DNA of 8,486 nucleotides from Streptosporangiaceae bacterium (lineage in GTDB: Bacteria; Actinomycetota; Actinomycetes; Streptosporangiales; Streptosporangiaceae): the NCBI GenBank assembly GCA_030041195.1, contig JASHOI010000161.1:1-8486 (forward strand). Direction: 5' to 3'. The notes below the pieces were generated by a model. It searched no databases. It had not been told where the DNA came from and worked only from the letters and a program-made list of their open reading frames with translations. The position numbers and the translations under genes were made by a program. Positions 5,683 through 8,486 of this stretch are shown in pieces (the first letter of the stretch is position 1; each line of letters opens with the position of its first letter).

Positions 5683-5699
5683 TAGATCGAATCGATCTA
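5683..5699. promoter_or_regulatory. Perfect 17-bp palindrome, likely PadR operator of the exporter operon
   Basis: TAGATCGA, central A, TCGATCTA: eight-base perfect arms. It overlaps by two bases a TATAGT box at 5698-5703, so a bound repressor would cover the region between -35 and -10. The centre lies 79 bp from that of the padR-side site. This AT-richer element stands out from the GC-rich surroundings. Confidence 0.7.
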
Positions 5700-5703
5700 T
5701 AGT
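5698..5703 (+). promoter_or_regulatory. -10 box of the exporter operon
   Basis: TATAGT is a near-consensus -10. It would start transcription near 5710, leaving a leader of about 37 bases with a strong ribosome site (GGAGGAGG, 5734-5741). The -35 is not consensus: TTGAGG at 5671-5676 would need a 21-base spacer. Confidence 0.5.
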
Positions 5704-5746
5704 CTGGGCCAGGCGGCGCAATGCGCGCTGGCCGGAGGAGGCGGAC

Positions 5747-6061
5747 ATGCCGCAGGTCAAGGTCAGGCGGCAGGGGATCACGGCTGATGAGGCGGCTGTC
5801 GTGATCCGCACCAGCCTGCCCCGCGAGCACCTGCAGATAACCGAGCGGGGAGACCGGGAGCTTGAGCTCAAGAAGAACTTCCTGGTTCGAGCGAACGTCA
5901 GCATCAGCCGCGAACCGGGCGGCACGGTGTTCACCGTGCACGGCGGAGGGCCGGTGGTTCCGCTGCTCTTCGTCGCGACGCGGTTCCTGAACGGCCGCGG
6001 GATCGCCCGCCGGGTGTCAGCTGTGCTCGGGGAACACGGAGGATTCCGTGGCGATGACTGA
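5747..6061 (+). CDS. Small conserved-looking protein of unknown function, first gene of the ABC exporter operon
   Basis: This is a 104-aa protein that I do not recognise. The N-terminal part (about 1-66) reads as alternating strands and a helix: PQVKVRRQGITADEAAVVI, LQITERGDRELELKK, NFLVRANVSISRE and GTVFTVHGG. A short hydrophobic stretch PVVPLLFVATRFL (69-81) follows, too short for a secure membrane span. A basic helix IARRVSAVL comes next, and the C-terminus is glycine-rich and acidic. The ATG has GGAGGAGG five bases upstream and codon use like the neighbours, so it is surely translated. Its last 14 bases overlap the start of the ATPase gene, indicating translational coupling. The position directly behind the PadR operator suggests an accessory, chaperone or sensor role for the exporter. 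That is inference from context only. Confidence 0.8.
   Translation: MPQVKVRRQGITADEAAVVIRTSLPREHLQITERGDRELELKKNFLVRANVSISREPGGTVFTVHGGGPVVPLLFVATRFLNGRGIARRVSAVLGEHGGFRGDD
6038..6043 (+). promoter_or_regulatory. Ribosome binding site inside the small gene, setting the ATPase start
   Basis: GGAGGA at 6038-6043 lies within the end of the upstream 104-aa gene. Its GGAGG core is five bases from the GTG at 6048 and eleven from the in-frame ATG at 6054, so the GTG is favoured and the genes overlap by 14 bases. Confidence 0.55.
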
Positions 6062-7034
6062 ACCGGCCGGGGAGTTCGCCCGGCCGCAGCGGCTGGCGGG
6101 CGGCACCGGGGCGGCGATGGCCAGCCCGCCGGAAGTGATCACGGTGCGCGGCCTGCGGATGAGCTACGGCCACTACGAGGCGGTGCGGGGCATCGACCTC
6201 GATGTCGCCCGCGGCGAGGTCTTCGCGTTCCTGGGGCCAAACGGCGCGGGCAAGACCAGCACCGTCGAGATCCTCGAGGGCTTCCGCACCCGCACCGGCG
6301 GGGAGGTGCGGGTGCTGGGTGAGGACCCGGCGAGGGCGGGGCCGGACTGGCGCGGCCGGGTCGGCGTGGTGCTGCAGGAATCGGCGCCGGAGGCGTGGCT
6401 GACGGTCCGCGAGTGCCTGTCCATGTACGCCGGGTACTACCCGAACCCGCTGCCGGTCGGGCGGGCGCTGGAGCTGGTCGGGCTCACCGGCAAGGCCGAT
6501 GACCGCTGCGACCGGCTGTCCGGCGGCCAGCTGCGCCGCCTCGACATGGCACTGGCGCTGATCGGCGACCCGGAACTGGTCTTCCTGGACGAGCCGACCA
6601 CCGGGTTCGACCCGGCGGCCAGGCACACCGCGTGGGACGTGATCGCGAGCCTGCGCGAGCTCGGCAAGACGATCTTCCTGACCACGCACTACATGGACGA
6701 GGCCGAGGCGCTGGCCGATCAGATCGTGATCATCGCGGCCGGCAAGATCGTGGCGTCGGGAACCCCGGCCACGATCGGCGGCCGGGCCACCGCCGCCACC
6801 ACGGTCAGCTTCACGCTGCCGGACGGCGTGACAGCTGGCGACCTGCCGGAACTGCCCGCGCCGGTCACCGCGGGCCGCGGCGGCACCGTCGAGATTCTGC
6901 ATGACCAGCCGGTGCCGGTGCTGCACGAGCTGACCACGTGGGCGCTGCGGCACGGGTACCCGCTGGGCGACCTCACCGCGCACCGGCCCACGCTTGAGCA
7001 GATCTACCTCACGCTCACCGAGGAGCACACGTGA
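6048..7034 (+). CDS. ABC transporter ATP-binding protein (drug-export type, DrrA-like)
   Basis: This is a 328-aa cytoplasmic ATPase. All ABC motifs are intact: Walker A GPNGAGKT (63-70), Q-loop Gln110 (VVLQES), signature LSGGQLRRLDMALA (157-170), Walker B LVFLDE (177-182) with catalytic Glu182, D-loop GFDP and H-loop His214 in TTHYMDEAEALAD. The extra C-terminal domain (about 235-325) ends in HRPTLEQIYLTLT, typical of the DrrA/NatA group of antibiotic and drug exporters. The N-terminus has about 30 residues before the fold, so a start further in (ATG at 6117) cannot be excluded. The GTG at 6048 has the better ribosome-site spacing. It overlaps the small gene by 14 bases and the permease gene by 4, and the three form one translationally coupled operon. 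Confidence 0.93.
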   Translation: MAMTEPAGEFARPQRLAGGTGAAMASPPEVITVRGLRMSYGHYEAVRGIDLDVARGEVFAFLGPNGAGKTSTVEILEGFRTRTGGEVRVLGEDPARAGPDWRGRVGVVLQESAPEAWLTVRECLSMYAGYYPNPLPVGRALELVGLTGKADDRCDRLSGGQLRRLDMALALIGDPELVFLDEPTTGFDPAARHTAWDVIASLRELGKTIFLTTHYMDEAEALADQIVIIAAGKIVASGTPATIGGRATAATTVSFTLPDGVTAGDLPELPAPVTAGRGGTVEILHDQPVPVLHELTTWALRHGYPLGDLTAHRPTLEQIYLTLTEEHT

Positions 7035-7837
7035 GCGTCGTGGCGAAGGCGCGCCCGGCGAGCACCACCGTGCTGGTTGCGCATCAGGCCCGGTATGACC
7101 TGCGCGCGTTCCGCCGGAACACCAGAGCCCGGATCTTCACGCTGGCCGTGCCCGTAGTGCTGCTGCTGATCTTGGTGTCCTTGTTCCGCACCGGCACGGT
7201 CCGGGCGGGCGGCGTCACGGTCAAGATCGCCGCTTACTACGTGCCGCACATCGCGGCGATGGCGATCGTTGGCGCTGGCCTGATCAACCTGCTGATCACC
7301 GTCGTCGCCAAGCGGGAGTCGGGCTCGCTGAAGCGGCGGCGGGCCACGCCGGTGCCATCCTGGGTGCTGATCGCGGGCGACGCCACCACGAGCGTCGTGT
7401 CGTCCCTGCTCATCGTCGCGGTCCTCGTCGCGATCGGCTCGCTGGGCTTCGGCCTCACGGTGACCGCGGCGGCGCTGGGCCTGGCCGCGGTGGAAACCGT
7501 GGTCGGTGCCGCCGCGTTCTGCTGCCTGGCCTACGCGCTCAGCGGCCTCGTCGGCAACGCCGAGTCGGCCGGGCCGCTGGCGCAGTTGTCCACGCTGCCG
7601 GTGTACTTCATCTCCGGCATCTACATCCCCGACAACGTGCTGCCGCACTGGCTGCTGGACATCGCGAACGTGCTCCCGGTCCGGCCGCTGGCCGTGGCCC
7701 TGCAGGCGGCGTTCGTGCCGGCGACCAACGGCGGCCAGCGGTTCGCCGCGATCCCGCTGCTGGTCGTCGTCGCCTGGGGCGTGGCCGGGCTGATCATCGC
7801 GGCCCGGACGTTCTCCTGGGTGCCGCGCCGGGGCTGA
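7031..7837 (+). CDS. ABC-2 type transporter permease
   Basis: This is a 268-aa integral membrane protein, the partner of the preceding ATPase. It has about six hydrophobic segments (roughly 34-52, 70-93, 115-137, 143-171, 184-199, 239-258). The family-typical cytoplasmic motif KRESGSLKRRRATPVPSWVLIAGD (94-117) follows the second segment, and SGIYIPDNVLPHWL stands near the last loop, as in ABC-2 (DrrB-like) permeases. The start is a GTG overlapping the ATPase stop (GTGA, 7031-7034), with AGGAG five bases upstream. Two such half-transporters probably pair with two ATPases to export a hydrophobic compound. The substrate is not readable from the sequence. It converges on the right-edge gene with 16 bp between stops. 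Confidence 0.92.
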   Translation: MSVVAKARPASTTVLVAHQARYDLRAFRRNTRARIFTLAVPVVLLLILVSLFRTGTVRAGGVTVKIAAYYVPHIAAMAIVGAGLINLLITVVAKRESGSLKRRRATPVPSWVLIAGDATTSVVSSLLIVAVLVAIGSLGFGLTVTAAALGLAAVETVVGAAAFCCLAYALSGLVGNAESAGPLAQLSTLPVYFISGIYIPDNVLPHWLLDIANVLPVRPLAVALQAAFVPATNGGQRFAAIPLLVVVAWGVAGLIIAARTFSWVPRRG

Positions 7838-7853
7838 CCGCTTCGGGAGACCG

Positions 7854-8486
7854 CTAGCTGCCGACGGCCGGGGAAGCCGGCCCGGCCGCGGACTCGCGGG
7901 TGTCGACGGACGAGCCGTCGGCGAAGAACTCCCGCAGGGTGTCACCCGAGCAGGTGTACTGCCACGGCCCAGGCTCGATACTCAGCGGCCCGCTGTTGTT
8001 GTACACCCCGTCGTCCAGCAACGTCTCGGTGCCATCGGCCGAGATGTCGCTGAGCAGAAGTGCGCCGTTCTGGGCTGTCCAGTCGGCGGTCGCCTGGCCG
8101 GTGATGGTCATGGTCCACTCGACGCCGCTGACGTTCGCCGAAGCCACCGTGCTGTCGCCGCCGGGGCTGTAGGTGATCACTATCGTGCCGTTCGGCCGGA
8201 AGACCTCGGTCGTGCCGGAGCCGGTGAACTGGACCGAGTTGCCGTTGATCTGGTTGATGATGGTCTCGGTTACCCCCTTCCACGTTCCGATCAGGCATGC
8301 GGCGCCGGTTGCCGACGGGCTCGGCCCGGGGCTGGCGGGCGGGGTCCGCCGCCGTGACGCCGCGTGCCGGGACCCGAGCGCGGCACTGCCCGCGGCGCTG
8401 CGTTTCGGGTGCGCCGGGCTGTTGTGCGGCACGAGCAGGAACGCGGCGATCCCGGCGGAGACCACCAACGCGGCCAGGCCGCCGGC
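7854..8486 (-). CDS. Membrane-anchored protein with extracellular beta-rich (lipocalin-like) domain, N-terminus outside window
   Basis: The minus-strand frame is open to the right edge (211 codons seen). It begins with a membrane span, AGGLAALVVSAGIAAFLLVP. A Ser/Ala/Pro/Arg-rich linker of about 35 residues follows, then a compact domain of about 140 residues starting ACLIGTWKGVTE, rich in Thr/Ser/Gly strands (VFRPNGTIVITYSP, VEWTMTITGQATADW) and closing with WQYTCSGDTLREFF. The GTW opening and strand pattern resemble small lipocalin-like domains. The two cysteines (ACLIG and YTCSG) could form a disulfide, fitting an extracellular location. A TTG at 8468 gives a 204-aa version, but it cuts into the membrane span, so the true start is probably further right. 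Candidates for the missing part are a Ser/Thr protein kinase or zinc-ribbon cytoplasmic domain. This is unproven. Confidence 0.72.
   Translation of the reverse strand, partial: AGGLAALVVSAGIAAFLLVPHNSPAHPKRSAAGSAALGSRHAASRRRTPPASPGPSPSATGAACLIGTWKGVTETIINQINGNSVQFTGSGTTEVFRPNGTIVITYSPGGDSTVASANVSGVEWTMTITGQATADWTAQNGALLLSDISADGTETLLDDGVYNNSGPLSIEPGPWQYTCSGDTLREFFADGSSVDTRESAAGPASPAVGS

Noticed and set aside
5931..7028. Minus-strand 365-codon open frame
   Set aside because: Antisense to the ABC ATPase, whose motifs are all intact; composition is typical of a GC-rich shadow frame.
7004..7945. Minus-strand 313-codon open frame
   Set aside because: Antisense to the permease and out of frame with the right-edge gene; very rich in Arg/Gln/Asp with no hydrophobic core.

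Overview
The window is very GC-rich, and its real reading frames use G or C at most third codon positions. It carries gene families typical of high-GC Gram-positive bacteria: a TIGR03086/mycothiol-type DinB-fold protein, DUF6597-AraC and GlxA-type regulators, a PadR regulator beside an ABC exporter, and apparent leaderless GTG starts behind TANNNT boxes. This points to a chromosomal segment of an actinomycete (Actinomycetota). I cannot name the genus. I see no RNA gene, insertion sequence, CRISPR array or replication origin.

Left part (1-3005). The left edge holds the start or middle of a minus-strand protein of unknown function that runs off the window. Just upstream of it lies a second, protein-like frame that looks like its detached 5' part, so the locus is probably frameshifted or decayed. 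Next comes a TIGR03086 family metal-binding protein (minus). It is divergent from a DUF6597-AraC regulator (plus), which is followed at once by a GlxA-like DJ-1/AraC regulator (plus). A perfect 21-bp inverted repeat lies in the first codons of the AraC gene. A possible terminator hairpin follows the GlxA-like gene.

Middle part (3075-4979). A short beta-carbonic anhydrase (plus) converges on a BtuF-like substrate-binding protein without signal peptide (minus, apparently leaderless). That gene is divergent from a small antibiotic-biosynthesis-monooxygenase (ABM) domain protein (plus).

Right part (4989-8486). A PadR repressor gene (minus) is divergent from a three-gene plus-strand operon: a 104-aa protein of unknown function, an ABC ATPase and an ABC-2 membrane protein, all translationally overlapped. 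The 182-bp divergent region contains two copies of a 13-nt sequence. One lies in a perfect 17-bp palindrome touching a TATAGT -10 box, the other in an imperfect palindrome nearer padR. This reads as a self-contained, probably inducible efflux module. The right edge holds the C-terminal part of a membrane-anchored protein with an extracellular beta-rich domain. Its N-terminus is outside the window.

The best candidates for something undescribed are the small protein fixed between the PadR operator and the exporter, the two-frame protein at the left edge, and the intragenic palindrome in the AraC gene.
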